Shown: positions 36,881-45,003 of the stretch, piece by piece | Layout of the letters: the number at the start of each line of letters is the position of its first letter | Numbering within the stretch: position 1 is the stretch's first letter | Assembly: GCF_023374055.1 (NCBI RefSeq) | Contig: NZ_JAMBEP010000001.1 | Coordinates: forward strand, 1,550,001-1,614,000 | Length of the DNA: 64,000 nucleotides | DNA from: Luteimonas galliterrae | GTDB lineage: Bacteria; Pseudomonadota; Gammaproteobacteria; Xanthomonadales; Xanthomonadaceae | Direction: 5' to 3' | Made by a program: the position numbers and the translations under genes | Notes under the pieces: model-generated | Database searches by the model: none | Told to the model about the DNA's origin: nothing | The model's input: only the letters and a program-made list of their open reading frames with translations

Positions 36881-37359
36881 TCGACGAATTCGAAATCGAA
36901 AGCGTGCTTGGCGTCGGCGCGGCGGCTTTCGCGCGATGCGATGCGCCATCCGTTGCGATCGAAATCCGGGAAGAAGGTATCCGCGCCTTCGACCACGGTG
37001 TCGACATGGGTCAGATACAGCGCATCGGCCGACGGCAAGGTCAGCGCGTAGATCTCGGCGCCGCCGATGACGCACAGTTCCTGCGCGCCGTCGTCGCCTG
37101 CCGCCTGCAGCGCGGCGTCGAGCGTATCGACGGCCTGCATGCCTTCGAACGGCGCGTTTCCGGATCGCGTCAGCACCAGATTGGGCCGCCCCGGCAGCGC
37201 GCGGCCGAGCGACGCGGCGGTTTTGCGGCCCATCAGCACCGGCTTGCCCAGCGTCAGCCGTTTGAAGCGTTTCAGATCGTCGGGCAGATGCCAGGGCAAG
37301 GCGTTGCCCTTGCCGATGGCGGCGTTGCGGTCCAGCGCGGCGATCAACGACAGTTTCAT
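36865..37359 (-). CDS. folA: Dihydrofolate reductase
   Basis: A 164-residue NADPH-dependent enzyme regenerating tetrahydrofolate. The conserved start KLSLIAALDRNAAIGKGNAL with PWHLPDDLKRFKRLT (substrate-binding acidic residue) and the NADPH-binding GKPVLMGRKTAASLG and CVIGGAEIYAL are clear. ThyA, which produces dihydrofolate, is encoded nearby on the same strand. The ATG overlaps the stop of the DoxX gene (ATGA) and the 3' end overlaps apaH by 16 bases. Confidence 0.96.
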   Translation of the reverse strand: MKLSLIAALDRNAAIGKGNALPWHLPDDLKRFKRLTLGKPVLMGRKTAASLGRALPGRPNLVLTRSGNAPFEGMQAVDTLDAALQAAGDDGAQELCVIGGAEIYALTLPSADALYLTHVDTVVEGADTFFPDFDRNGWRIASRESRRADAKHAFDFEFVDYLRA

Positions 37360-37793
37360 CGCGCTAGTTTGCGCCAACTTCGATCCAGCGAATAGCGGCC
37401 CGCGCCGGCGAACACCAGGCACAAGCCCGCCGCGACCAAAGCGAGCGCGGCGAACGCGCCGGGATAAGCTTGTTTCGAATCGACCATCACGATCGCGACG
37501 ACGAAGTTGAAGGCCACGATCGCGCCTGCGAAACGCGTGCAGAGTCCGAGCACCAGCGCCAGGCCGCCGCCGAACTGTCCGATCACCGACAGCACCGCGC
37601 AGAACAACGGAAAGGGAAAACCGAACTGCGCCAGGAAATCGCGGAACTCGAGCATCCGCGCCCACGAAAACACATTGTCCTGCGTCATGAACATCAGATG
37701 CCCGCCCATCACGATACGCAGGATCAGCAGGCCGACGCCATGCTGGCCTGCCAAACGACGCTCCACGGCGTTATGCCAGCCTGCGATGCTCAT
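37356..37793 (-). CDS. DoxX-family membrane protein
   Basis: A 145-residue protein with four hydrophobic segments (VGLLILRIVMGGHLMFM, FCAVLSVIGQFGGGLALVLG, FAGAIVAFNFVVAIVMV, AFAALALVAAGLCLVFAG), as in DoxX/SURF4-type quinone-linked or unknown-function membrane proteins. FGGGLALVLGLCTR is the family core. The start at 37793 is fixed by a strong Shine-Dalgarno GGAGGAG. The stop overlaps folA, so the two are coupled. Exact function unknown. Confidence 0.85.
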   Translation of the reverse strand: MSIAGWHNAVERRLAGQHGVGLLILRIVMGGHLMFMTQDNVFSWARMLEFRDFLAQFGFPFPLFCAVLSVIGQFGGGLALVLGLCTRFAGAIVAFNFVVAIVMVDSKQAYPGAFAALALVAAGLCLVFAGAGRYSLDRSWRKLAR

Positions 37794-37892
37794 TTGCTCC
37801 TCCGGACAGCACCTGTGCGGAAGGCATTGCATCGCACTCGTCTGCCGACGGCCAGCATCGCGGGACGAAATGGCCGTAGCCGGGGACCAATA

Positions 37893-38687
37893 TCAGACCG
37901 CGACCGGCGCCTTGATAGCGGGCAACGGATCGTAGCCCTCGATCGCGATATCGTCGTACGTGAAAGCGAAGAGGTCGTTCACGTCCGGATTCAGCGCGAG
38001 TTTCGGCAGCGCGCGCGGCTCCCGCGACAACTGCTCGCGCGCCTGGTCGAAGTGGTTCGAATACAGGTGCGCATCGCCGAGCGTATGCACGAAATCGCCG
38101 ACGCCCAGGCCGGTCGCCTGCGCGACCATGTGCGTCAGCAAGGCGTAGCTGGCGATGTTGAACGGCACGCCGAGGAAAATGTCGCCGCTGCGCTGGTACA
38201 GCTGGCAGCTGAGCTTGCCGCCCGCCACGTAGAACTGGAACATCGTGTGGCAGGGCATCAGCGCCATGTCGGGCAAGTCGGCGACGTTCCAGGCGCTGAC
38301 GATCAGGCGCCGCGAGTCCGGATTGCGCTTGATCTCGTCCACTACCCAGCGCATCTGATCGATCTCGCGGCCGCCGGGCGCCGCCCAGCGCCGCCATTGC
38401 TTGCCGTACACCGGGCCGAGTTCGCCGTTCGCGTCGGCCCACTCGTCCCAGATCGAAACCTTGTTTTCCTTCAGGTACGCGATGTTGGTTTCGCCGCGCA
38501 GGAACCACAGCAGCTCGTGCACGATCGAGCGCAGGTGCAGCTTCTTGGTGGTGACCAGCGGGAAGCCTTCGTTCAGATCGAAGCGCAGCTGCCAACCGAA
38601 GACGCTGCGCGTGCCGGTGCCGGTGCGGTCGCCTTTCTCGGCGCCGTTCTCGAGCACGTGGCGCAGCAGGTCCAGGTACTGGCGCAT
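37893..38687 (-). CDS. thyA: Thymidylate synthase ThyA
   Basis: A 264-residue enzyme that methylates dUMP to dTMP using methylene-tetrahydrofolate. Length is the same as E. coli ThyA. Key parts: [33 protein letters not shown], the nucleophile in [32 protein letters not shown] and the C-terminal [11 protein letters not shown] closing loop. The start overlaps the lgt stop by one base (TGATG), giving an lgt-thyA pair as in many gammaproteobacteria. Confidence 0.97.
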   Translation of the reverse strand: MRQYLDLLRHVLENGAEKGDRTGTGTRSVFGWQLRFDLNEGFPLVTTKKLHLRSIVHELLWFLRGETNIAYLKENKVSIWDEWADANGELGPVYGKQWRRWAAPGGREIDQMRWVVDEIKRNPDSRRLIVSAWNVADLPDMALMPCHTMFQFYVAGGKLSCQLYQRSGDIFLGVPFNIASYALLTHMVAQATGLGVGDFVHTLGDAHLYSNHFDQAREQLSREPRALPKLALNPDVNDLFAFTYDDIAIEGYDPLPAIKAPVAV

Positions 38688-39565
38688 CAGGCGGCCTCGC
38701 TAGCGGGCTGGGGCTGCAGCGTCGGCGCGCTGCGCGAGCGCCACAGCCAGAACAGGCCCAGCGCCACCAGCGGCAGGCTCAGCACCTGGCCCATGGTCAC
38801 CCAGCCGAACGCGAGGTAGCCGAGCTGCTCGTCCGGAACGCGCACGAATTCGACCGCGAAACGGAACAAGCCGTACAGCAGCGCGAACAATCCGGCGACG
38901 GCATAACGCGGCCGCGGCCGGCGGGAGAACCACCACAGGGCGCAGAACATCACCAAGCCCTCCAACGTGGCCTGATAGAGCTGCGAAGGATGCCGCGCGA
39001 AATGATCCAGCGCGCCGGCGGCGTATTGCGCCTGCAACTGAGCCGGATCCAGGTTTGCGAGTTCGCGTTCCGCGCGCGGAAAGACCACGCCCCAACCGGC
39101 CTGCGTGTATTTGCCCCACAACTCGCCGCCGATGTAGTTGCCCAGCCGCCCGAAACCGAGCCCGGGCGGAACCAGCGGCGCGATGAAGTCGACCACGTCG
39201 AACACGTGCAGGCGATGCCGCCGCGCCCACCACGCAACCGCGGCGAACACGCCGAGCAGGCCGCCGTGGAAGCTCATCCCGCCTTCCCACACCTTGAACA
39301 GCATCAGCGGATTTTCAAGGAAGGCGCCGAAGCTGTAGAACAGCACATAGCCGATGCGTCCGCCCAGCACCACGCCGAGCATCGCGTAGAACATCAGGTC
39401 GCCGTAGGCGTTGGTGTCCGCGCCGGGCAAGCGGCCGGCACGGATGCGGCTGCGGCCCAGGAACCAAGCGGCGGCGAAGCCGAGCAAGTACATGATGCCG
39501 TACCAGTGGACTTGCAGCGGGCCCAGCGACAAGGCGATCGGGTCGATCTGGTGGAGGACGATCAT
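38687..39565 (-). CDS. lgt: Prolipoprotein diacylglyceryl transferase Lgt
   Basis: A 292-residue inner-membrane enzyme that adds diacylglyceryl to the lipobox Cys of lipoproteins, such as the LemA and SGNH proteins in this window. Seven hydrophobic segments are visible. The Lgt signature [15 protein letters not shown] is present together with [14 protein letters not shown] and [12 protein letters not shown]. Upstream of thyA with a one-base overlap. A REP doublet lies in the gap to the TPM gene. Confidence 0.96.
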   Translation of the reverse strand: MIVLHQIDPIALSLGPLQVHWYGIMYLLGFAAAWFLGRSRIRAGRLPGADTNAYGDLMFYAMLGVVLGGRIGYVLFYSFGAFLENPLMLFKVWEGGMSFHGGLLGVFAAVAWWARRHRLHVFDVVDFIAPLVPPGLGFGRLGNYIGGELWGKYTQAGWGVVFPRAERELANLDPAQLQAQYAAGALDHFARHPSQLYQATLEGLVMFCALWWFSRRPRPRYAVAGLFALLYGLFRFAVEFVRVPDEQLGYLAFGWVTMGQVLSLPLVALGLFWLWRSRSAPTLQPQPASEAA

Positions 39566-39654
39566 CAGGCGAAAAATCGGGAAGCCGGCGATGGCCTATT
39601 GTGCCCGAGGCCGCGGTTTTTGGAGGGGCGGCCTTTCTGTGAGAGCGGCTTCTT

Positions 39655-39732
39655 GTAGGAGCGGCTTCAGCCGCGAGCTCTTCTGGCGAGATCGCCTCGA
39701 CATGAGAAGCTCGCGGCTGAAGCCGCTCCTAC
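39655..39732. repeat. Paired REP element 6
   Basis: GTAGGAGCGGCTTCAGCCGCGAGC at 39655 faces the inverse unit GCTCGCGGCTGAAGCCGCTCC-TAC ending at 39732. A degraded extra tip (GAGAGCGGCTTCT) precedes it. Located between lgt (5' end) and the short TPM gene (3' end). Confidence 0.85.
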
Positions 39733-39746
39733 GAAGCGCAGCGCGC

Positions 39747-40253
39747 TTAATCGAGGATCCTGGGCAGGTCCGGCAGCTCGTTGTCGTCTGGATCGCCGGC
39801 CGCGCGCGGGAAATGTTCCGCCAGCAGGCCCGATACCGCCGCCACGGCGCGCACCGCCGCCGCTTCCGGCTCTCCGGCCTTCAAACGCTCTTCCATCATC
39901 TGGCAGATGCCGCGCCATTGCTCGGCGCTGATCCGGCCCTCCAACCCGCGGTCCGCGACGATTTCTATGCGATGGTCGGCCAGCAGCAGGTACACCAACA
40001 CACCGTTGTTGGCGGCCGTATCCCAGACGCCCAATTGCCCGAAAACTTCAGCGGCGCGATGGCGCGCGTCGCGGCCCATCAACGCCTGCCGCGCCGGCAA
40101 CGCCGATTCCACCGCGAAACACACCTCGCCGCGATGGCGGTTTTCGCCTTCGGCGATCGCGTCGGCGATCCGCTGCAGACTGTCCGGCGGATACAGGCCA
40201 TGCGCCGGGCGCGCGAACAAGTGACGCAGCAGCCGGGTCAGGGACATCGCCAT
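39747..40253 (-). CDS. TPM-domain protein, short
   Basis: A 168-residue soluble protein with a TPM-fold domain: ADAIAEGENRHRGEVCFAVE, AAEVFGQLGVWDTAANNGVL and YLLLADHRIEIVADRGLEG match the family, whose members sit next to LemA in many bacteria. No signal peptide is visible, so this part is probably cytoplasmic or membrane-associated through its partners. The ATG at 40253 overlaps the stop of the long TPM gene by one base (TGATG); a second Met is two codons inside. Function unknown beyond the LemA-TPM-TPM association. Confidence 0.85.
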   Translation of the reverse strand: MAMSLTRLLRHLFARPAHGLYPPDSLQRIADAIAEGENRHRGEVCFAVESALPARQALMGRDARHRAAEVFGQLGVWDTAANNGVLVYLLLADHRIEIVADRGLEGRISAEQWRGICQMMEERLKAGEPEAAAVRAVAAVSGLLAEHFPRAAGDPDDNELPDLPRILD

Positions 40254-41179
40254 CACCAACTCCCCGAGGCGCCGCCGCCTCCGCTCATGCCGCCGCCGCC
40301 GGACCAGCCGCCTCCACCGCCGCCGAAGCCGCCGCCCCCGCCGAAACCGCCACCTCCGAAGCCACCGCCGCCGAAGCCGCCCCAGTCGCCGCCGCCCCGC
40401 GCAAAACGTCCGGCCGAAACGCTTACCAGGCCATACACGAGCCCGATCACGCCCGCAGCGATGCCCAGGCCCAGCAAGGACGAAATCAGCCAGGCCGCAC
40501 CGCCCGCCGCGCCGCCGGTCAGGACGCCACGGATGCCGGCAGGCGCTCGCCGGAACACGCCGCGCACCAGGTTGGCCGCGATCAAGGCCACGAACAGGGC
40601 GAATACCCAATTGCCGCCGCTATCGCCCTCGCCTTCGCGCGGCTGGGCCATCGGTTCGGGTAGCGGTTCGTCGTCGATCAGTTTGGCGAGCACGGCGGTC
40701 GCATCGATGAGGCCGCCACCGTAATCGCCGGCCCGGAATTTCGGCGCGAGATACTCCTGGATGACACGGCCGGCTGTGATGTCCGGGATCGCGCCTTCCA
40801 AGCCGTAGCCTACTTCGATCTTGACCTTGCGGTCGTCCTTGGCCACGACCAGCAGCACCGCGTCGTCGACACCCTTGCGGCCGATCTTGTACTGCTCGAA
40901 CGCGCGCACCGCGTATTGCTCGATCGTTTCGGGCTGCGTGGTCGGCACCATCAGCACCTGCAGCTGGCTGCCTTTGCGTTGCTGCAGGGCCAGCGCCTGT
41001 TGTTCGATCTGCTGCTTCTGTTCGGCGGTGAGCGTGCCGGTGGTGTCGATCGCCGGCGAGGTCAGCGGCGGGATCGCGGCCTGCTGCGCGAACGCGAGCG
41101 ACGGCGCCACGCACGCGAGCAACAGCGCGAACGCTGCCGCCCATGCGAGCGCGGGCTTGCGCGAAGCCATCGTCTTCAA
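40253..41179 (-). CDS. TPM-domain membrane protein with Gly-rich tail (YgcG family)
   Basis: A 308-residue exported protein. A signal peptide (ALAWAAAFALLLACVAPSLAFA) precedes the TPM domain (IDTTGTLTAEQKQQIEQQAL, then VVAKDDRKVKIEVGYGLEG and ITAGRVIQEYLAPKFRAGDY). Two hydrophobic segments follow (NWVFALFVALIAANLVRG and a longer one near residue 230-252). The last 50 residues are almost only Gly with Phe, Trp and Ser. This layout is the classic YgcG/TPM_phosphatase partner of LemA. Start at 41179 or 41170. Twelve bases downstream of lemA. Confidence 0.88.
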   Translation of the reverse strand: MKTMASRKPALAWAAAFALLLACVAPSLAFAQQAAIPPLTSPAIDTTGTLTAEQKQQIEQQALALQQRKGSQLQVLMVPTTQPETIEQYAVRAFEQYKIGRKGVDDAVLLVVAKDDRKVKIEVGYGLEGAIPDITAGRVIQEYLAPKFRAGDYGGGLIDATAVLAKLIDDEPLPEPMAQPREGEGDSGGNWVFALFVALIAANLVRGVFRRAPAGIRGVLTGGAAGGAAWLISSLLGLGIAAGVIGLVYGLVSVSAGRFARGGGDWGGFGGGGFGGGGFGGGGGFGGGGGGWSGGGGMSGGGGASGSW

Positions 41180-41191
41180 CCGCGGCTCAGA

Positions 41192-41824
41192 TCACTGCGC
41201 CGGCTGCGGTTGCTGCGGCTGCGCGGGTTGTTGCGGCTGGCCGAAATCGACCGCAGGCGCTTCCTGGATCGCGCGCTCGTTCTCGACGGTGAAATTCGGC
41301 TTGGGCTTGTAGCCGAACATCATCGCGACCAGGTTCTGCGGGAACGAGCGGATATAGGTGTTGTAGTCCTGCACCACCTGGATGTAACGGCCGCGCGCGA
41401 CGGTGATCCGGTTCTCGGTGCCTTCCAGTTGCGTCTGCAGGCCGAGGAACGACTGGTCGGCCTTCAGGTTGGGATAGTTTTCGGTCACCACCATCAGCCG
41501 CGACAGCGCGCTGGACAGTTCGCCCTGCGCCTGTTGGAACTTGGCCAACGATTCGGCATCGTCCGCATTGACGTTGATCTGGCTGACCTTGGCGCGGGCC
41601 TCGGTCACGGCGGTGAGGACCTGCTGTTCGTGCGCCGCATAGCCCTTCACCGTGCTGACCAGGTTGGGGATCAGGTCGGCGCGGCGCTTGTACTGGTTGA
41701 GCACTTCGGACCAGCCGGCCTTGACCGCTTCGTCCTTCTGCTGGATCTGGTTGTAGCCGCAGCCGGACAGCAATACCGCGAGCAGGGTCAGCAGGATCAG
41801 GCGGAAAGGGGAAACGGCACGCAT
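41192..41824 (-). CDS. LemA family lipoprotein
   Basis: A 210-residue LemA protein. Signal sequence with lipobox (RLILLTLLAVLLSGC) followed by the helical LemA domain: YNQIQQKDEAVKAGWSEVLN, RRADLIPNLVSTVKGYAAHE and DYNTYIRSFPQNLVAMMFGY are highly characteristic. It ends in a Pro/Gln-rich tail. The start at 41824 follows CAGGAGC. First gene of the lemA-TPM-TPM operon, whose cellular role is not established (envelope-linked in several bacteria). Confidence 0.92.
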   Translation of the reverse strand: MRAVSPFRLILLTLLAVLLSGCGYNQIQQKDEAVKAGWSEVLNQYKRRADLIPNLVSTVKGYAAHEQQVLTAVTEARAKVSQINVNADDAESLAKFQQAQGELSSALSRLMVVTENYPNLKADQSFLGLQTQLEGTENRITVARGRYIQVVQDYNTYIRSFPQNLVAMMFGYKPKPNFTVENERAIQEAPAVDFGQPQQPAQPQQPQPAQ

Positions 41825-41891
41825 GGCACGGCTCCTGGGGGAAGACCGGCGCATTGTGCCGTATCCCTGTGAAGGGGGCGCCTTTGTTATT

Positions 41892-42054
41892 TCCCCCTTT
41901 GAAAAAGGGAGGATTGCCCTTGCTGTAGTTTTTCGTAGGAGCGGCTTTAGCCGCGAGCTCTTGATCTTGTCGAATCAAGAGCTCGCGGCTAAAGCCGCTC
42001 CTACGAAGAGCGGAGGGCAAATCCCCCTCGGTCCCCCTTTTTCATAGGGGGAGG
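41892..42054. repeat. REP doublet (no. 7) nested inside a CCCCCTTTGAAAAAGG-type inverted repeat
   Basis: Outer arms are TCCCCCTTTGAAAAAGGGAGG with ATTGCCC (41892-41919) and GGGCAAATCCCCC with CCCCCTTTTTCATAGGGGG (42016-42052). Between them lies a compact REP pair, GTAGGAGCGGCTTTAGCC at 41935 to its inverse ending CCGCTCCTAC at 42004, with ten-base inner arms TCTTGATTC-like. The outer family is also found, without a nested REP, at 55451-55576. The whole array fills the gap between lemA and terC. Confidence 0.8.
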
Positions 42055-42067
42055 AACAGCGGGACGC

Positions 42068-42817
42068 CTACCACTGCCCGGCGCCGGGGATCCTGTGCGA
42101 AGCCGCGCGGCGGCGCATCAGCAGGTTGAGCCATTCGACCAGCACCGAGAAGCCCATCGCGAAGTAGATGTAGGGCTTGGGCACGTGCACCGACAGGCCG
42201 TCCAGGATCAGCACCGCGCCGATCAGCAGGATGAAGGCCAATGCCAGCATCTTCACCGTCGGGTTCTCGTCGATGAACTTGCCCAGCGGGTTGGCGGCCA
42301 GCAGCATGATTGCCACCGCCAGCAGGATCGCGAACACCATGATCGGAATGTGCTGGGCCATGCCGACCGCGGTGATCACCGAATCCAGCGAGAACACGAT
42401 GTCGATGACCGCGATCTGCGCGATCACCACCCAAAACACCTGCGACGCCTTGGTGGTCCGCGGATCCTCGTCCTCGCCGCCGCTGATCAGGTCGCGGATC
42501 TCCAGCGTGCCTTTCACCACCAGGAATATGCCGCCCAGGATCAGCACCAGGTCGCGGATCGAGATGCCCATGCCGAACAGCATGAACAGGTCCCGCTCCA
42601 TCCGCGCCAGGAACGCCAGCATGATCAACAGCAGGATGCGCGTGATGCACGCCACCGCGATGCCGATCTTGCGCGCCACCGGGCGGCGGTGTTCGGGCAG
42701 GCGCCCGACCGCGATCGAGATGAACACCAGGTTGTCGATGCCGAGCACGATTTCCAGCGCGCTCAAGGTGACCAGCGTCAGCCATGCATCGGGAGAAGCC
42801 AGGAAACTCAGATCCAT
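42068..42817 (-). CDS. TerC family integral membrane protein
   Basis: A 249-residue protein with seven hydrophobic segments. Conserved acidic membrane motifs of TerC are visible: LEIVLGIDNLVFISIAVGRL in the first segment and IAVIDIVFSLDSVITAVGMA in the fifth, plus ISIRDLVLILGGIFLVVKGT. TerC proteins are linked to tellurite resistance and to metal (Mn/Ca) efflux during exoprotein metallation; which applies here is unknown. The dgkA stop lies 12 bases upstream of its start. Confidence 0.88.
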   Translation of the reverse strand: MDLSFLASPDAWLTLVTLSALEIVLGIDNLVFISIAVGRLPEHRRPVARKIGIAVACITRILLLIMLAFLARMERDLFMLFGMGISIRDLVLILGGIFLVVKGTLEIRDLISGGEDEDPRTTKASQVFWVVIAQIAVIDIVFSLDSVITAVGMAQHIPIMVFAILLAVAIMLLAANPLGKFIDENPTVKMLALAFILLIGAVLILDGLSVHVPKPYIYFAMGFSVLVEWLNLLMRRRAASHRIPGAGQW

Positions 42818-42829
42818 TCGTATCTCACG

Positions 42830-43213
42830 TCAAAAGAGGTAGCGCGGGCCGAGGATCGCGCCCCAGACCAGCAGAACGTTCATCATCAGCACGAACACCG
42901 CGGCCGAGCCCATGTCCTTGGCGCGTCCGGCCAATTCGTGGTGCTCGGGGCCGTAGCGTTCGATCACCGCTTCGACCGCGGAATTCAGCAACTCTATGCT
43001 CAGCACCAACAGCATCGAACCGATCAGCAGCGCACGCTCCACGCCGCCCGTGCCGAGCCACCAGCCGATCGGCGCCAGGATCGCGAACAGGTAGACCTCG
43101 AGCCGGAACGAGGATTCGTGCAGCCACGCCGCGCGCAGGCCCTGCAGCGACCAGACCGCCGCTTTCATGATCCGCACCGGGCCGCGCGGCAGATGGCCGA
43201 ATTCGTCCGCCAT
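42830..43213 (-). CDS. dgkA: Diacylglycerol kinase DgkA
   Basis: A 127-residue inner-membrane kinase that recycles diacylglycerol to phosphatidic acid. Three hydrophobic segments and the signature SIELLNSAVEAVIERYGPEH with LAGRAKDMGSAAVFV are diagnostic. The N-terminus (KAAVWSLQGLRAAWLHESSF) matches the amphipathic start of E. coli DgkA. ATG 43213 is used; a much longer in-frame extension upstream has no similarity. Twelve bases before terC. The 254-base gap to the SGNH gene on the right is divergent and shows no clear element. Confidence 0.94.
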   Translation of the reverse strand: MADEFGHLPRGPVRIMKAAVWSLQGLRAAWLHESSFRLEVYLFAILAPIGWWLGTGGVERALLIGSMLLVLSIELLNSAVEAVIERYGPEHHELAGRAKDMGSAAVFVLMMNVLLVWGAILGPRYLF

Positions 43214-43467
43214 GGCTGCGCTCAAGCCTCCTGCCGCGCAATGCGATGGAGAAACGGAATGGCGGGGGTTACGGGAACGACACTGCTGCGATCGTGCGGT
43301 GATGGCTCGAGGGCGAGCCGCGTCGGGTCGAGCATGTAGGGTCTCGGGCTGGCGTGTGCAGAACCCGGCGATTTTGCCATACGACGAGCCCCTTCGACCT
43401 GTGCCCGCCGGTTTGCAATGCGATGACCGGGCTGTTTCACTGACGCGAACCCCACCGGAAACCGACC

Positions 43468-44175
43468 ATGCGAGCGCGTGCCGCACAGCTGATTTTTGTC
43501 GCCCTGTTCGCGGTCCTGACGCTGGCCGCCGGCTGTGCGGCCAATCCGTCGGCCACAACGCCATCCCCGCCCCCGCTCGATCCGCCATCGGCCGACTGGA
43601 CCGTTGATCTGGCCGCATTCGCGGCCCAGGATGCCGCCGATCCGCCTCCTCAGCGGCCGGTCGTGTTCACCGGCAGTTCCTCGATCCGGCTATGGCAGAC
43701 CCTGGCCGAGGATTTCCCCGGCGTGCCGACGCTCAACCGCGGCTTCGGCGGTTCGCAACTGCGCGATGTGGCGCACTACGCGGACACCCTGGCGATCCAG
43801 TACCGGCCGCGCATGATCGTGATCTACGGCGGCGACAACGACATCAACGCCGGCCGCGATGCGCAGCAGGTGCTGTCCGATTTCCGCGCGGTGGTCGCGC
43901 GCATCCGCAGCGATTTGCCCGATGTGCCCATCGTCTATCTGTCGATCAAGCCCAGTCCGTCTCGCGAATCGCAGCTGGCGACGCAACGGGAGGCCAATGC
44001 CGCGATACGCGCCGAAGCGGCTAGGTGGCCTCGGGTCGAATTCGTCGACGTGGCTACGCCGATGCTGGACGCCGGCGGCAGGCCTCGTCCGGAGTTGTTC
44101 GTCGAGGATCGCCTGCATATGAATCGCGACGGCTACGCGCTATGGCGGCGAATCGTTGCGCCTCACCTGAAATAG
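43468..44175 (+). CDS. SGNH/GDSL-type hydrolase lipoprotein
   Basis: A 235-residue putative esterase or acyl hydrolase. A lipoprotein signal (LIFVALFAVLTLAAGC) leads to a Pro-rich linker and then the SGNH fold: block I VVFTGSSSIRLWQTL (catalytic Ser), block III IVIYGGDNDINAGRD (Gly-Asn-like GDND), and the catalytic Asp-His pair in VEDRLHMNRDGY. Substrate unknown; similar proteins act on platelet-activating-factor-like lipids or cell-wall acetyl groups. It stands alone; repeat copy D begins right after the stop. Confidence 0.87.
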   Translation: MRARAAQLIFVALFAVLTLAAGCAANPSATTPSPPPLDPPSADWTVDLAAFAAQDAADPPPQRPVVFTGSSSIRLWQTLAEDFPGVPTLNRGFGGSQLRDVAHYADTLAIQYRPRMIVIYGGDNDINAGRDAQQVLSDFRAVVARIRSDLPDVPIVYLSIKPSPSRESQLATQREANAAIRAEAARWPRVEFVDVATPMLDAGGRPRPELFVEDRLHMNRDGYALWRRIVAPHLK

Positions 44176-44179
44176 TACG

Positions 44180-45000
44180 GTTCTTTGCCGCTGCGTCGTA
44201 GAGCGGGGCTTGCCCGCTGTCTTGCTCCGATTTTTTGTAGAGCAGGGCTTGCCCGCTGCTCTCGCTTCGGCTGCGTAGAGCGGAGCTTGGTCCGCTGCCC
44301 TCGTTCTTAAGCCGTTCGCTCTTAAGCCGTTCGCTCTTAAGCCGTTCGCTCTTAAGTCCCTCGCTCCTAAGTCGTTGCTCTTAGGCCGTTCGGTCTTAAA
44401 GACGTCATCCCAGCGAACGCTGGGACCCATGTTGCTCTTGCCCTTGCCCCTAAGCCGTCATCCCGGCGAAGGCCGGGATCCAGGCCCGCGTCCTTGCGGG
44501 TTGCGCTGCGACTCGCGCCATGGAAAAAGGCTTCCGGGCTGCGCCCGGGTCACTTTCTTTGCTGGCCCAAAGAAAGTAACCCAAGAAAGGGCCTGAACTG
44601 CGGTGCGATGCGTCGCACCTGTAAGTCCGCCAGCGGACCTGCTTTCGTCGTGGGTGACCTTCTTACGCAGGTACTAGATTTTGATTCGCCGCGATTGTGG
44701 TGACGTGGCTTTTGCGGAGTTGCGCTAAGGAGGCGTTCTGGTCGATCGCCCCGAATCTGAATGTCGAAGCGACGGAGGAATCCCGAGGGCTGGCGAGCGG
44801 TGGCCAAGAACACGAGGTAATCCCATCGCCGGGATACCTTCCAAAGGCCCTTTTTCTTTGGTTACTTCTCTTTTTGGGCCCCACAAAAAGAAAGTAACTC
44901 GGCCGCGGTTTTAGCGGACGAAACCCCGGCCGGAACGGCCGGCAGAGCCGACAAACCCAACAGCAAAAGCAGCGGAGCAAGCTCCGCTCTACAAACGACG
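44180..45000 (+). repeat. Long composite intergenic repeat, copy D
   Basis: An 820-base gene-free stretch. Three variants of the GTAGAGCG(G)GGCTTG..CCGCTG palindrome lie at about 44196-44300, seven 15-base units (consensus TTAAGCCGTTCGCTC, the last ones degenerate) at 44305-44400, palindromes near 44418 and 44470, hairpin 1 at 44547-44583, the CTTCTTACGCAGGTACTAG block near 44661, hairpin 2 at about 44859-44899, and the CGGTTTTAGCGG tail ending in AGCGGAGCAAGCTCCGCTCTAC. It separates the convergent SGNH and MacB permease genes. Confidence 0.88.
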
Positions 45001-45003
45001 GGA

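Noticed and set aside
43214-43618. N-terminal extension of DgkA by 135 codons
   Set aside because: DgkA proteins are about 120 residues; the extension is low-complexity, Arg/Ser-rich and overlaps the divergent SGNH gene.
44305-44400. Possible CRISPR array
   Set aside because: The units are 15 bases in direct tandem with no spacers, and there are no cas genes.
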